A stretch of DNA of 38,686 nt from Flavobacterium sp. BFFFF2. GTDB lineage: Bacteria; Bacteroidota; Bacteroidia; Flavobacteriales; Flavobacteriaceae. The position numbers and the translations under genes are program-made. A model generated the notes under the pieces. The model saw nothing but the letters and a program-made list of their open reading frames with translations, searched no databases and had not been told where the DNA came from. Within the stretch, counting starts at the first letter, position 1, and each line of letters starts with the position of its first letter. The stretch is taken from NCBI GenBank assembly GCA_002256385.1, contig NKJD01000032.1:1-38686 (forward strand), written 5' to 3'. Shown in pieces: positions 8,540 to 17,203 of this stretch.

Positions 8540-10729
8540 TTATTGCAGGTTTTTTGTAATGACTTCAACCAAATGGGTTGCTTCAAAAGGTTTTACCAAA
8601 ATGTCATTCATGCCTGATTCAATCACTTCGGGCCATTTTTCATTTTTATCAAAGGCAGTCAGGGCAATAATTGGGCAATGAATCCCCTCCGATCGCAACA
8701 AACGAGTGGTTTCAAAGCCGTTCATTCCAGGCATATTGATATCCATTAAAATGAGGTCAAAAGTGTCTTTTTTAACTTCCTTAAGCGCCTGCCAGCCGTC
8801 AGAAACAATCACAACTTGGACATGGCATTTTTCTAGTATTTTTTTTGTTACCAACTGGTTAATTGGGTTGTCATCAACTACAAGGACCTTTAAATGGGAA
8901 GTTGATAAATCTAATGAGTTTACAAAGGCAGATTGTAACGCGATTTGATTTTCTTTCGGTAGTTTAAAATCAATTTCGAATGAAAATGTAGTGCCATTTC
9001 CTTCTTCGCTTTTTACCTGTATTTGGCTATTAAATAAATTTAGTAGTTTTTTTACAATGGACAAGCCCAAGCCTGTGCCCTGATAATCTTCACTTTTTCG
9101 TTCAATTTGTATAAACTTTTCAAAAATCTTGTCCTGATTCTCTGGGGCAATGCCAATCCCCGTGTCTGTGACTTCAAAAGAAAGTCGTGCCGTATCGTTT
9201 GTTTTGTCAATAAGTGAAATGAGCAAAGTAACTCGTCCGTTTTCGGTAAATTTCAATCCGTTTGATAAGAGATTGATTAAAATTTGCGACAGTCTAATGA
9301 GGTCCGATTCAATATACGTGGGCACTTGATCGCCACAAACGAGCAGTAATTCGTTTTTGTTTTTTTCGGCCATATGATGTAATGAATTCATCATATTTTC
9401 AATTTCATCACGCAAGTTAAACGCTACCTTTTTTAATTCTAATTTATTTTCTTCTATTTTATTGATATGTAGCAAATCATTCACTAATGCCAGCAAATAT
9501 CGCGATGAAAAACGCAGCGATTGAACTGACGAATTTCGATTCAATTCTGGGTGTTCTTCAATCAGAATATCAGTGATTCCAGTTATTCCATATAATGGCG
9601 TGCGCAGTTCGTGGGTAATGGTTGAAATAAATTGACTTTTCAGCGAATTCGCTTCTTCCGATTTTTCTTTGGCTAAAAGAAGCTCTTTATTTAAAGCAAT
9701 CAGTTTCTTGTTTTTTTGTGATCGGTAACGAGCCACTCTTACAAAAACAAGCAAAATAACCCCAATTGAAACGGTAGTAATAATGCTTAAAACCAAGATA
9801 ATCCGGTTCGAAGCCAATTCGCGGTCTTGGCTTTTCTTTAAAAGTTGCGCTTTTTGAAGTTCTTTTTGAAATTGATTGAGCTCAATCTGATAGCCAAGAT
9901 ACCTAGATTTTCTGGAGGCAGTTTCGTTAAAGTTTTTTTTCAAATATCCCAAGTGACTTTTTAGCTTACTATAAGCCGCTTGATGCCTGCCAAGCTGATC
10001 GAGCACTTGTGATTGGAACAAATACATACGACTGACATTTTCTATGTAAAGATTTGTTTTACAACCTTTAAAACAAGCTTCTGCCTTTGAAAACCACTGT
10101 ATCGATTCTTTATATTTATGATGATGCTTTTCGTAAACGCCCATCAAATAATTTAGGGTGAATTGCGCTTCTGCATCTTGCTGATCAAATCTTTTTTCAA
10201 ACAACTTTTGAATATATTTTTTTGAAATTTCATATTGGCCATTTTCCAAATAGGCTTCTGCCAAATTCAATGTAATATAACTCACTTCCACTTGATCATC
10301 AATCTGTTTGGCAAACTTTAAAGCCATATTATATTGTTTGATCCCCTCGCTAAAGCGGTTAAATTTTGAAGTTAATAAATTGGCTAGATTGCTGTAAATC
10401 CATGTTTTAATAGTGTCATTTTTTGCTAAGTTGGCTTCCTTAATAGCTAATTGATAGTAATGATACGATTTGTCAAACTCGGCAAAATCATTAAAATTAA
10501 GGGCAATCACATCATAAGCCTCTGCCAAAACACGGTGGTTTTTTGAAGCCTCAGCCTTCTTTATTAACAGTTGGCAACTTTTTAAAGACAGTTCATTCTC
10601 TTTAGCATAATAATGCCTCCCCGCTTTTTTTAGTAAATGATTCAGTACCCGATCTGTGTGACTAGCAGGCTGAGAACCCGCCAAAATTGGTAGGTTCAAG
10701 AGGAGAATTAAAAAAAATAAGTGTTTCAT
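8540..10729 (-). CDS. TPR-containing hybrid sensor histidine kinase / response regulator
   Basis: The 729 residues contain a signal peptide (1-19) and a periplasmic tetratricopeptide-like helical region (about 30-300). A transmembrane helix at 310-332 and a short coiled linker follow. The HisKA domain has phospho-acceptor H373 in FISTITHELRTPLYG. In the HATPase_c domain the N box has N486 and N490, G1 is DTGIGIAPE at 522-530 and G2 is GTGLGLS at 551-557. The C-terminal receiver domain (about 614-729) has acidic VVDD and phospho-acceptor D663 in LMDINMPG. All key residues are present. No DNA-binding output domain or HPt is seen, so phosphate presumably moves to a partner encoded elsewhere. The stimulus is unknown. 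It stands alone with its own promoter. Confidence 0.93.
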   Translation of the reverse strand: MKHLFFLILLLNLPILAGSQPASHTDRVLNHLLKKAGRHYYAKENELSLKSCQLLIKKAEASKNHRVLAEAYDVIALNFNDFAEFDKSYHYYQLAIKEANLAKNDTIKTWIYSNLANLLTSKFNRFSEGIKQYNMALKFAKQIDDQVEVSYITLNLAEAYLENGQYEISKKYIQKLFEKRFDQQDAEAQFTLNYLMGVYEKHHHKYKESIQWFSKAEACFKGCKTNLYIENVSRMYLFQSQVLDQLGRHQAAYSKLKSHLGYLKKNFNETASRKSRYLGYQIELNQFQKELQKAQLLKKSQDRELASNRIILVLSIITTVSIGVILLVFVRVARYRSQKNKKLIALNKELLLAKEKSEEANSLKSQFISTITHELRTPLYGITGITDILIEEHPELNRNSSVQSLRFSSRYLLALVNDLLHINKIEENKLELKKVAFNLRDEIENMMNSLHHMAEKNKNELLLVCGDQVPTYIESDLIRLSQILINLLSNGLKFTENGRVTLLISLIDKTNDTARLSFEVTDTGIGIAPENQDKIFEKFIQIERKSEDYQGTGLGLSIVKKLLNLFNSQIQVKSEEGNGTTFSFEIDFKLPKENQIALQSAFVNSLDLSTSHLKVLVVDDNPINQLVTKKILEKCHVQVVIVSDGWQALKEVKKDTFDLILMDINMPGMNGFETTRLLRSEGIHCPIIALTAFDKNEKWPEVIESGMNDILVKPFEATHLVEVITKNLQ

Positions 10730-10777
10730 TTCAGCCTGTTAAAATCGATTAAGGTCAAAAAAAATCGATAAATTGCT

Positions 10778-10785
10778 CAAAAGTA
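10778..10785 (-). promoter_or_regulatory. -7 promoter element of hybrid kinase gene
   Basis: TACTTTTG on the minus strand, about 48 bases before the start codon. Two ATCGAT-containing segments (10744-10749 and 10764-10769) lie between box and gene. No -33 element is evident. Confidence 0.55.
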
Positions 10786-10870
10786 CAAATTACAAATCAA
10801 CATTGAGTTGATTTTTAAAAAAATAAAGTGAAATGAAAAAAACAATCAACTTATTTATGAGCCTTGAATT

Positions 10871-11332
10871 TCATGAATTCGGTTCAATGCTTGAAATTTG
10901 TTTTTTTTGATAATAAAGGGCTGGTAAAAAAATCATCACCAAAATGGGATATGCCAAAAACCGGCGCAATTGAAAGACCAACATTTTGTGCTCATTTCCA
11001 AAGAATTGTAAAATGAATAAATAGCCTATTAACACCAATGAACCTATAGTAATAAAGAGTAGGGCGCTAAATTTCAATGGCTTTCTTTGCGGAAACCACA
11101 CATAAATTAATGCCATTGAAAATAAACTATTTAGGTAATACCTGAATGCGGTACTCAAGAATAGTAAAAAAGGATTAAAATAGGGGAGGGGTGTCTGTTG
11201 AAATTCACCTCTAAAATAAGGGCCTATTGGGTCGTAAAAAACAGCGGTATCAAGTGCCCTTAATGCAATTAAAGCGCTAAGTATTAATATACTGTAACCC
11301 CAGTTTCTTTTGTTAATTTTTTCGAATGCCAT
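10871..11332 (-). CDS. Exosortase F system-associated membrane protein
   Basis: The 153-residue, very hydrophobic product has about four transmembrane segments (roughly 14-30, 55-82, 90-110 and 122-142). A short conserved-looking juxtamembrane motif (FYDPIGPYFRGEF) follows the first, and the C-terminus is cytosolic and lysine-containing. It overlaps the end of xrtF by 20 bases in a different frame, implying translational coupling. The position and topology match the small protein that accompanies XrtF in flavobacteria (family name exosortase F system-associated protein). Its function is unknown. It lacks the C/R/H triad, so it is not itself a protease. Confidence 0.8.
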   Translation of the reverse strand: MAFEKINKRNWGYSILILSALIALRALDTAVFYDPIGPYFRGEFQQTPLPYFNPFLLFLSTAFRYYLNSLFSMALIYVWFPQRKPLKFSALLFITIGSLVLIGYLFILQFFGNEHKMLVFQLRRFLAYPILVMIFLPALYYQKKQISSIEPNS

Positions 11333-11861
11333 ATGCCCATTTATTTACCCAAACAATCCATAAAATAAAAACACATCCATATATAAATAGGGGGAATGCA
11401 ATGTCGTGTAGAGCAGTCTCAAATTCTGGAAAACGAGACAAAGCAATGGATAAGGCTGCAATCCGACCAATGTTTAGTAGGTGTATACTGAAAATTCCGA
11501 CGCTAATAAACAATATACTTGTTTTTAAAGGCCCCCTGAAAGCTACAACAAATGCCGAAAATAAGATCATCACCCGCATGGCATTGCATCCTTCAATAAT
11601 GCGTGCAACATATTTTCCATGGTAAAAAATCCAATATCCAGAGCTTTTGTTGACAAACAATGACTTGGCTGAATGATCAAAATGCTGTAAAACCCACATT
11701 ACATGGTCGTTTGCCCAATTTGTAAAAGAGTCAAGTTGTCCTGGTGTTTGCAAATATTGGTCAAGCCAAACGTCATAAAGCCATGACATTCCTAAATAAC
11801 TTCCAAAAAAGACGCCTAAAAATCGCAAAAAAGGGAGGTTAGCCCTAAAAAGTGCTCTCAT
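11313..11861 (-). CDS. xrtF: Exosortase family protein XrtF
   Basis: An integral-membrane cysteine protease or transpeptidase of the exosortase/archaeosortase superfamily, which cleaves C-terminal sorting signals. Its 182 residues have about five transmembrane segments. The predicted catalytic triad is intact: C92 in EGCNAMR, R133 in NIGRI and H152 in LHDIAF. The length and placement next to the associated small membrane protein fit the flavobacterial XrtF type. No protein in the window carries an obvious PEP-CTERM-like tail, so its substrate is not visible here. It is transcribed divergently from the GAF-domain gene. Confidence 0.88.
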   Translation of the reverse strand: MRALFRANLPFLRFLGVFFGSYLGMSWLYDVWLDQYLQTPGQLDSFTNWANDHVMWVLQHFDHSAKSLFVNKSSGYWIFYHGKYVARIIEGCNAMRVMILFSAFVVAFRGPLKTSILFISVGIFSIHLLNIGRIAALSIALSRFPEFETALHDIAFPLFIYGCVFILWIVWVNKWAYGIRKN

Positions 11862-11885
11862 TTAATTAACCCGTTGTATTTCGTT

Positions 11886-11893
11886 CAAAGGTA
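11886..11893 (-). promoter_or_regulatory. -7 promoter element of xrtF operon
   Basis: TACCTTTG on the minus strand, 24 bases before the xrtF start. It sits in the 73-base divergent spacer, back to back with the GAF-gene box at 11917-11924. Confidence 0.6.
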
Positions 11894-11916
11894 GCAATTC
11901 AATTAATAGGGATTTG

Positions 11917-11924
11917 TAACTTTG
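11917..11924 (+). promoter_or_regulatory. -7 promoter element of GAF-domain gene
   Basis: TAACTTTG matches TAnnTTTG and ends ten bases before the ATG at 11935, so the leader would be very short. Confidence 0.6.
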
Positions 11925-11934
11925 AGCCAAAAAA

Positions 11935-12429
11935 ATGAATTCCATTGATTCCATCAGGCAAGATAGCTTACATATCCTTCTTCAGGAAGACAAATCTGTT
12001 CAAAATCGATTACAAGAAATATGTGAGTTACTTCAAAATAGAATTCCGCATTACAATTGGGTTGGTTTTTATTGGGCCAATCACGGTGCCAAAACACTAC
12101 ATTTAGGAACCTACGCAGGCGAAGCAACCGATCATACCGTGATTCCATTTGGAAAAGGAATCTGTGGACAAGTGGCCGAATCCAATGCCAATTTTATTGT
12201 TCCAGATGTGCAATTGCAAACCAATTACATTGCGTGCAGTGTAACCGTAAAAGCCGAAATAGTGCTTCCTGTCTGGTTTCAAGATGAAAATGTAGGCCAA
12301 ATAGATATTGACAGTCATCAAATAGATCCTTTCACCAATGACGATGTACTTTTTTTAGAATGGCTCAATGAACAAATTGCTCATTTGCTTAGCAGTGAAC
12401 TGCTTGCCGCATGGTCAAATGCCATGTAA
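11935..12429 (+). CDS. GAF domain protein related to free methionine-(R)-sulfoxide reductase
   Basis: The 164 residues are essentially one GAF domain. The segment FGKGICGQVAE ... YIACSVTVKAEIVLPV aligns with fRMsr, the enzyme that reduces free methionine-R-sulfoxide. Two of the three cysteines of the E. coli enzyme are present (in GICG and in IACS). The position of the third (E. coli Cys84) reads HTVI here. In the fRMsr family the cysteine in the IACS position is the catalytic one, so activity is plausible but the resolving chemistry may differ. A ligand-sensing role is the alternative. It has its own promoter, lies upstream of rpsO, and is divergent from xrtF. Confidence 0.75.
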   Translation: MNSIDSIRQDSLHILLQEDKSVQNRLQEICELLQNRIPHYNWVGFYWANHGAKTLHLGTYAGEATDHTVIPFGKGICGQVAESNANFIVPDVQLQTNYIACSVTVKAEIVLPVWFQDENVGQIDIDSHQIDPFTNDDVLFLEWLNEQIAHLLSSELLAAWSNAM

Positions 12430-12465
12430 CCGTTTCATGATTTCATTATAAATTCAACCTCGCGC

Positions 12466-12495
12466 TTTGATGGGAAGTAATTTATAGTATATTTG
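12466..12495 (+). promoter_or_regulatory. rpsO promoter (-33 TTTG and -7 TATATTTG)
   Basis: TTTG at 12466-12469 and TATATTTG at 12488-12495 are 18 bases apart, a close match to the Bacteroidota primary sigma consensus. The -7 box is followed by CACCCG, as at tRNA-His and frr. An upstream in-frame start at 12493 would lie inside this box, which supports translation from 12550. Confidence 0.85.
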
Positions 12496-12500
12496 CACCC

Positions 12501-12519
12501 GAATTGGAAAGACCAATTC
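12501..12519 (+). promoter_or_regulatory. Perfect hairpin at the 5' end of the rpsO leader
   Basis: GAATTGG (12501-12507) and CCAATTC (12513-12519) form a seven-base perfect stem with loop AAAGA. The predicted transcription start is about 12500-12502, so the hairpin would begin the mRNA. It lies 30 bases ahead of the S15 start codon. Either S15 autoregulation or 5'-end protection is possible; neither is shown. Confidence 0.55.
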
Positions 12520-12549
12520 ATACATCACAATCATTTATACAATATTAGT

Positions 12550-12819
12550 ATGTATTTGACCAAAGAAATTAAAGAGCAAATCTTCGCCAAACATGGTGGA
12601 GCTGCTTCAAACACTGGTTCGTCCGAAGGACAAATTGCGTTGTTTACACACCGCATTAACCACCTTACTGAGCATTTAAAACGCAACAGACACGATTACA
12701 ACACGGAGCGTTCGTTGGTTCGTTTGGTAGGTAAAAGAAGAAGTCATTTAGACTACTTAAAGCACAAAGACATCAACCGTTACAGGGAGATCATTAAAGA
12801 GCTTAACATTCGTAAATAA
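12550..12819 (+). CDS. rpsO: 30S ribosomal protein S15
   Basis: Binds 16S rRNA at the central three-way junction during early 30S assembly. The 89 residues are the standard length. The LTKEIKEQIFAKHG start, the NTGSSEGQIALFTHRI block and the LVGKRRSHLDYLK helix are typical of S15. The ATG at 12550 was chosen because it gives the canonical MYLTKE start, and because the longer frame begins within the promoter. A strong terminator follows, so pnp, though adjacent as in many bacteria, is probably transcribed mostly on its own. Confidence 0.97.
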   Translation: MYLTKEIKEQIFAKHGGAASNTGSSEGQIALFTHRINHLTEHLKRNRHDYNTERSLVRLVGKRRSHLDYLKHKDINRYREIIKELNIRK

Positions 12820-12826
12820 TCGAATA

Positions 12827-12855
12827 AAAAAGAGGTGCCCGTGCGCCTCTTTTTG
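12827..12855 (+). terminator. Rho-independent terminator after rpsO
   Basis: A twelve-base stem, AAAAAGAGGTGC/GCGCCTCTTTTT (one T-G wobble), with loop CCGT and a terminal T run. It starts seven bases after the rpsO stop. Confidence 0.9.
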
Positions 12856-12956
12856 TTTTATAAAATTAAGAGAAAAGTTTTGGTTTTTCATTGGGTTACA
12901 AATAATTACAACAACTACAACACAACTGACCTAATTGTTTAAACGAATTAAAATTT

Positions 12957-15167
12957 ATGATTCCAAACGTAACCCAAGAAACGATCGATTTAGGTGATGG
13001 CAGAACCATTACCATCGAAACCGGTAAATTAGCCAAACAAGCTGATGGGTCTGTTGTTGTCAGATTAGGCAACTGTATGCTTCTAGCTACAGCTGTGTCT
13101 GCCAGAACAGCCAATCCAAATGTTGACTTTTTGCCATTGACGGTAGATTACCGCGAAAAATTTGCTGCAGCTGGACGTTTTCCAGGTGGATTTTTCAAAA
13201 GAGAAGCGCGTCCGAGTGACAACGAAGTGTTGACCATGCGTTTGGTTGACCGTGTTTTGCGTCCGCTTTTCCCAGATGATTACCATGCTGAAACCCAAGT
13301 AATGATTCAGTTAATGTCGCATGATGAAGAGGTAATGCCCGACGCATTAGCTGGTTTAGCGGCTTCTGCTGCTTTAGCAGTTTCTGACATTCCATTTTAC
13401 AACTTAATTTCAGAAGTGCGTGTAGCGCGATTGGATGGACAGTTCATCATCAACCCTAGCAAAGCGCAATTGGAATTGTCTGATATTGACATGATGATTG
13501 GTGCTTCATTGGATTCAGTTGCGATGGTTGAAGGCGAAATGAAAGAAATTTCAGAAGCCGAAATGGTTGAAGCGATTAAGTTTGCGCACGAAGCCATTAA
13601 AGTGCAGATTCATGCTCAATTGCGCTTGCAAGAAGCGTTTGGTAAAAAAGAAATTCGCACCTACGAAGGCGAAAAAGAAGACGAAGCGGTGTATGCAAAA
13701 GTAAAAGCTTTTGCTTATGACAAATGCTATGCCATTGCGCAAGCGGCTTCTGGTAAAAGTGAAAGAAGTGAAAAGTTTGCCCAAGTAAAAGAGGAAGCGA
13801 AAGCTTTGTTTACTGAAGAAGAATATGCCGAAAATGCCGATTTGTCTGGTTTGGTTGGGAAATATTTTTACAAAACCAATAAAGAAGCCGTTCGAAATGT
13901 AATTTTAGAATTAGGCATTCGTTTAGATGGACGTAAAACAACGGAGATCAGACCAATTTGGTGCGAAACGGATTATTTGCCTTCTGTTCACGGGTCTTCT
14001 TTATTTACCCGAGGTGAAACGCAAGCCTTGGCTACAGTAACTTTAGGAACCTCCAGAGAAGCCAATCAAATTGATTCTCCTTCTGAGCAAGGGGAGGAGA
14101 AATTCTACTTACATTATAATTTCCCACCATTTTCAACAGGTGAAGCCAAACCATTACGCGGCACGTCAAGAAGAGAAGTAGGTCATGGAAATTTAGCGCA
14201 ACGTGCTTTAAAGAACATGATTCCTTCCGATTGTCCTTATACCATCCGAATTGTATCTGAAGTATTAGAATCAAATGGTTCATCTTCTATGGCGACTGTT
14301 TGTGCAGGAACCATGGCTTTGATGGATGCGGGGGTTCAAATGGTAAAACCAGTTTCTGGTATTGCAATGGGCTTAATTACTGATGGCCAAAAATTTGCCG
14401 TTTTGTCAGATATCTTGGGCGATGAAGATCACCTAGGCGACATGGACTTTAAAGTAACAGGTACCAAAGATGGTATCACCGCTTGTCAAATGGACATCAA
14501 AATTGATGGATTGCGCTATGATATCATGGAACAAGCCTTGAATCAAGCACGTGATGGCCGTATGCATATTTTGGAGAAATTGGTTGAAACCATTGCTACT
14601 CCAAGAGAAGATGTTAAAAAGCATGCCCCAAAAATCATCATGCGTACCATTCCTGGTGCTTTCATTGGTGCGTTGATTGGTCCTGGTGGAAAAGTAATTC
14701 AAGAATTACAAAAAGCTACTAAGACAACCATCGTGATCAATGAAGTGGATGAACAAGGCGTTGTTGAAATTTTAGGGACAGATCCAGACGGAATTGCAGC
14801 GGTATTGGCCAAAATAGATTCAATTATATTTAAGCCAGTTGTTGGAGAAGCTTATGACGTAAAAGTGATTAAATTACTTGACTTTGGCGCCGTGGTTGAA
14901 TATATGGATGCTCCTGGAAATGAAACCCTTTTGCACGTTTCAGAGCTTGCTTGGGAACGCACTGAAAATGTAACCGATGTGGTAAATATGGGCGATGTTT
15001 TTCAAGTTAAGTACTTAGGACTTGACCCCAAAACCAGAAAAGAAAAAGTTTCTAGAAAAGCATTGCTACCGAGACCTCCAAGAGATGAAAATGCACCTCC
15101 AAGAGAAGATCGTGGACCGCGCCCAGAAAGACGCGATGACCGTAGTCCTCGCAGAGATGATAGATAG
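12957..15167 (+). CDS. pnp: Polyribonucleotide nucleotidyltransferase
   Basis: Phosphorolytic 3'-5' exoribonuclease of RNA decay. The 736 residues contain two RNase PH-like domains (about 15-230 and 315-545; [15 protein letters not shown] in the first, the active-site region [19 protein letters not shown] in the second) joined by a helical linker. A KH domain (about 555-615; [17 protein letters not shown]) and an S1 domain (about 622-695; [19 protein letters not shown]) follow. The C-terminal 30 or so residues are an Arg/Asp/Pro-rich tail, probably disordered. I found no -7 box in the 140-base rpsO-pnp gap, so its promoter is unclear; read-through from rpsO may contribute. Confidence 0.97.
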   Translation: MIPNVTQETIDLGDGRTITIETGKLAKQADGSVVVRLGNCMLLATAVSARTANPNVDFLPLTVDYREKFAAAGRFPGGFFKREARPSDNEVLTMRLVDRVLRPLFPDDYHAETQVMIQLMSHDEEVMPDALAGLAASAALAVSDIPFYNLISEVRVARLDGQFIINPSKAQLELSDIDMMIGASLDSVAMVEGEMKEISEAEMVEAIKFAHEAIKVQIHAQLRLQEAFGKKEIRTYEGEKEDEAVYAKVKAFAYDKCYAIAQAASGKSERSEKFAQVKEEAKALFTEEEYAENADLSGLVGKYFYKTNKEAVRNVILELGIRLDGRKTTEIRPIWCETDYLPSVHGSSLFTRGETQALATVTLGTSREANQIDSPSEQGEEKFYLHYNFPPFSTGEAKPLRGTSRREVGHGNLAQRALKNMIPSDCPYTIRIVSEVLESNGSSSMATVCAGTMALMDAGVQMVKPVSGIAMGLITDGQKFAVLSDILGDEDHLGDMDFKVTGTKDGITACQMDIKIDGLRYDIMEQALNQARDGRMHILEKLVETIATPREDVKKHAPKIIMRTIPGAFIGALIGPGGKVIQELQKATKTTIVINEVDEQGVVEILGTDPDGIAAVLAKIDSIIFKPVVGEAYDVKVIKLLDFGAVVEYMDAPGNETLLHVSELAWERTENVTDVVNMGDVFQVKYLGLDPKTRKEKVSRKALLPRPPRDENAPPREDRGPRPERRDDRSPRRDDR

Positions 15168-15187
15168 TAAATATCTTTTTAATTAAT

Positions 15188-15225
15188 AAAAAACCCGATT
15201 CATTTATTTGAGTCGGGTTTTTTTA
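15188..15225 (+). terminator. Rho-independent terminator after pnp
   Basis: AACCCGATTCA (15192-15202) pairs with TGAGTCGGGTT (15209-15219) with one wobble, loop TTTATT, then a T run. It lies 25 bases after the pnp stop. The remaining 15226-15490 shows no gene, RNA or repeat that I can recognise. Confidence 0.9.
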
Positions 15226-15490
15226 TTTTGCGGTAAAAATAGCTGCCGTAATAATCATTTGGATTCAATCAGTTGAAGTCGATTTCTTCAAATTATAGAA
15301 TAGATTTTAAGACGTAATTTCTAAGTGGAAAAGTTCAAATGCCATACTTATTTGCCTCGTAAGCTTTTACCTAGTAAAATTAGCAGGAACTCATTTACAA
15401 TTACTTACATAAAGTGCGTTAATGAATTGTTCCCTTTTTATGGAGTGTCTAAATTTATTGATTTTACGATATATAAAATATTTTATTCAT

Positions 15491-15524
15491 AAAAAAAGGG
15501 CTCTCGATGTGAGAGCCCTTTTTA
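15491..15524. terminator. Terminator of the T9SS surface-protein gene (symmetric)
   Basis: A thirteen-base stem, AAAAAGGGCTCTC/GAGAGCCCTTTTT, with loop GATGT and A/T runs on both sides. It lies about 20 bases beyond the stop of the minus-strand gene and could stop transcription from either side. Confidence 0.88.
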
Positions 15525-15542
15525 TTATAGCAATAATCTAAA

Positions 15543-17138
15543 TTATTGTTTGATCAATTTTTGAGTGCTTACTCCTTTGTCAGTAGTGATTTTAATCATG
15601 TAAACACCAGTGTTTAAAGAAGCTAATGAAATTTGAGCATCAGAAACATTTTCATATGTTGAATGTGCAACTGTACGACCGTTTAAATCAGTGATGTCAA
15701 TGGTTTTTAGATTGTTTTCATTTAAACCTTTCACGTTAACCACATCTTTCGTTGGGTTTGGACTAACAACGATATCTGATGATGAAAATGCTTTAGTTGA
15801 CATGGCAGCAGTAACAATTAATGAATCCATCAACAAGAAATTAACTGCAGTAGTTTGTGCTGAATTGTTATTGAATCCGAAGTAATAGATGCCGTCACTT
15901 GTAGGACTAAAGGTCACTGTTTGCGTGTTGTATTGTGAAGAATCTGTTTCAGTAATACTGCTTAAAATAGTGGTTTGAGCAGTTGAGCTTTGATCGCCAC
16001 CTACAGTAACGTTAATTGAAGCTGATTCTGGAGTACCTGTTGGGCTAGCAACCCATAAACGAGTTTTAAAAGTTAAAGTTACTGTCGAGCCACCAGTTAA
16101 TGCTAATGCACGAGTATATCCCCATTTGTTGGCAGCAGCTGTTGTGCTTGTTGTAGTTGCAACGAACGATCCAGCATCACCATCACCATAAATAGGAGCT
16201 TGAGTTGTAGAGCCTACTGCATCAGTGTCGAACAAAGAAAATCCAGAACCTACAAAACCATCTCTATAATTTTTCGCAACGTCATCAAAAGTTAACTCAT
16301 AAGGGGCCGGTACCGCTAAATATGCATAATTTGGTCCTTGCCATCCACTTTGAGTAGCGCCACAATCTGAACGTACAAAATATCTAAAATTTGAATTAGC
16401 AGGCAATCCGCTTAAATCTCCTTGCGTTGCAGTTACTCCAGTAGTTCCAGTTGCTAATGAACCGGCAGGAACACTTACAATGGTACCAGTACCTTCAGCT
16501 GCAGCGAAATCTGTACTCCAATCAATGTCATAATTTGCAGGAGCACCAATAGCGTTTTTCCACACCAAACCAATAGCGTCTTCTGTAGCACTAGATGGTA
16601 AATAGAAGTCCAATTCTCCCGGACGAATACATGTTTGAGCAGTAAATGCGAAACTGAATTTAAATCCAAAATTTGCTGAAGCACCACCAACATTCCAGTA
16701 GTTATCCCACTCGATATAATACGTTTTACCAGCCGAAACTTGAAAAGTAACTTCGGAAAGGTAGTTGTGGGCTGGATCAGTTTCAGCCGAACCATTGATG
16801 TCATCATTGTAATTAATACAAGTCATCCCAGTAGCACCACAAGTTCCTGTTAAAACTTGAACACGTGTGTCATTTGAATAGGTAGTACCTGTATTAAATG
16901 TTGGGAAGTTTGAAGAAAGAGTAATTTCTCCATTGCTAGTAGGCGTGTATTTGTACCAAAGAGCACGAATGCCTGTTTTAGTAGCCAAACATCCAGCAAT
17001 ATAGGTGCTTGTTGGGAAAGCTGGCGTGGTAATGGTTGTGCTGGCTAAGGTAATAGCAGTAGCAGTACCACAAGTACCTTGTGCGCTACTGCTAAAAATA
17101 CCTGCAAACAGCATGGTTGCGAGTAATAGTTTTTTCAT
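15543..17138 (-). CDS. Secreted T9SS type A sorting domain protein with fibronectin-III-like domain
   Basis: The 531 residues begin with a signal peptide (MKKLLLATMLFAGIFSSSAQ). A cysteine-containing N-terminal beta domain (about 20-165) and a fibronectin-III-like domain (about 180-275; AIGLVWKNA ... YFVRSDCG) follow. Next comes a beta-sandwich of choice-of-anchor type (about 280-440). The type 9 secretion C-terminal domain starts VVSPNPTKDVV and ends GVYMIKI...KLIKQ. No catalytic motif is visible, so a structural or adhesive surface role is inferred. A longer frame to 17198 exists. The start at 17138 gives a canonical signal peptide and lies correctly downstream of the promoter at 17169-17200. 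Confidence 0.88.
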   Translation of the reverse strand: MKKLLLATMLFAGIFSSSAQGTCGTATAITLASTTITTPAFPTSTYIAGCLATKTGIRALWYKYTPTSNGEITLSSNFPTFNTGTTYSNDTRVQVLTGTCGATGMTCINYNDDINGSAETDPAHNYLSEVTFQVSAGKTYYIEWDNYWNVGGASANFGFKFSFAFTAQTCIRPGELDFYLPSSATEDAIGLVWKNAIGAPANYDIDWSTDFAAAEGTGTIVSVPAGSLATGTTGVTATQGDLSGLPANSNFRYFVRSDCGATQSGWQGPNYAYLAVPAPYELTFDDVAKNYRDGFVGSGFSLFDTDAVGSTTQAPIYGDGDAGSFVATTTSTTAAANKWGYTRALALTGGSTVTLTFKTRLWVASPTGTPESASINVTVGGDQSSTAQTTILSSITETDSSQYNTQTVTFSPTSDGIYYFGFNNNSAQTTAVNFLLMDSLIVTAAMSTKAFSSSDIVVSPNPTKDVVNVKGLNENNLKTIDITDLNGRTVAHSTYENVSDAQISLASLNTGVYMIKITTDKGVSTQKLIKQ

Positions 17139-17168
17139 TGTATAGTTTTTTAAAGTTAATTTAATGAA

Positions 17169-17200
17169 CAAATATAAAGGGCTTCGCCGAAAATACAAAA
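17169..17200 (-). promoter_or_regulatory. Promoter of the T9SS surface-protein gene
   Basis: On the minus strand, TTTTG (17196-17200), a 19-base spacer, then TATATTTG (17169-17176). This is a near-perfect Bacteroidota promoter 30 bases before the start codon at 17138. Confidence 0.85.
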
Positions 17201-17203
17201 TAT

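Noticed and set aside
12493..12549. N-terminal extension of S15 by 19 residues
   Set aside because: The extension begins inside the -7 promoter box and spans the leader hairpin; the canonical S15 start is the ATG at 12550.
15226..15490. Possible small RNA or gene between pnp and the T9SS gene
   Set aside because: No -7 box, hairpin or frame of note was found apart from the flanking terminators.
16475..16807. 110-residue minus-strand ORF
   Set aside because: An out-of-frame shadow inside the T9SS surface-protein gene with no recognisable features.
17139..17198. N-terminal extension of the T9SS surface protein
   Set aside because: It places a basic segment before an already complete signal peptide and runs through the promoter.
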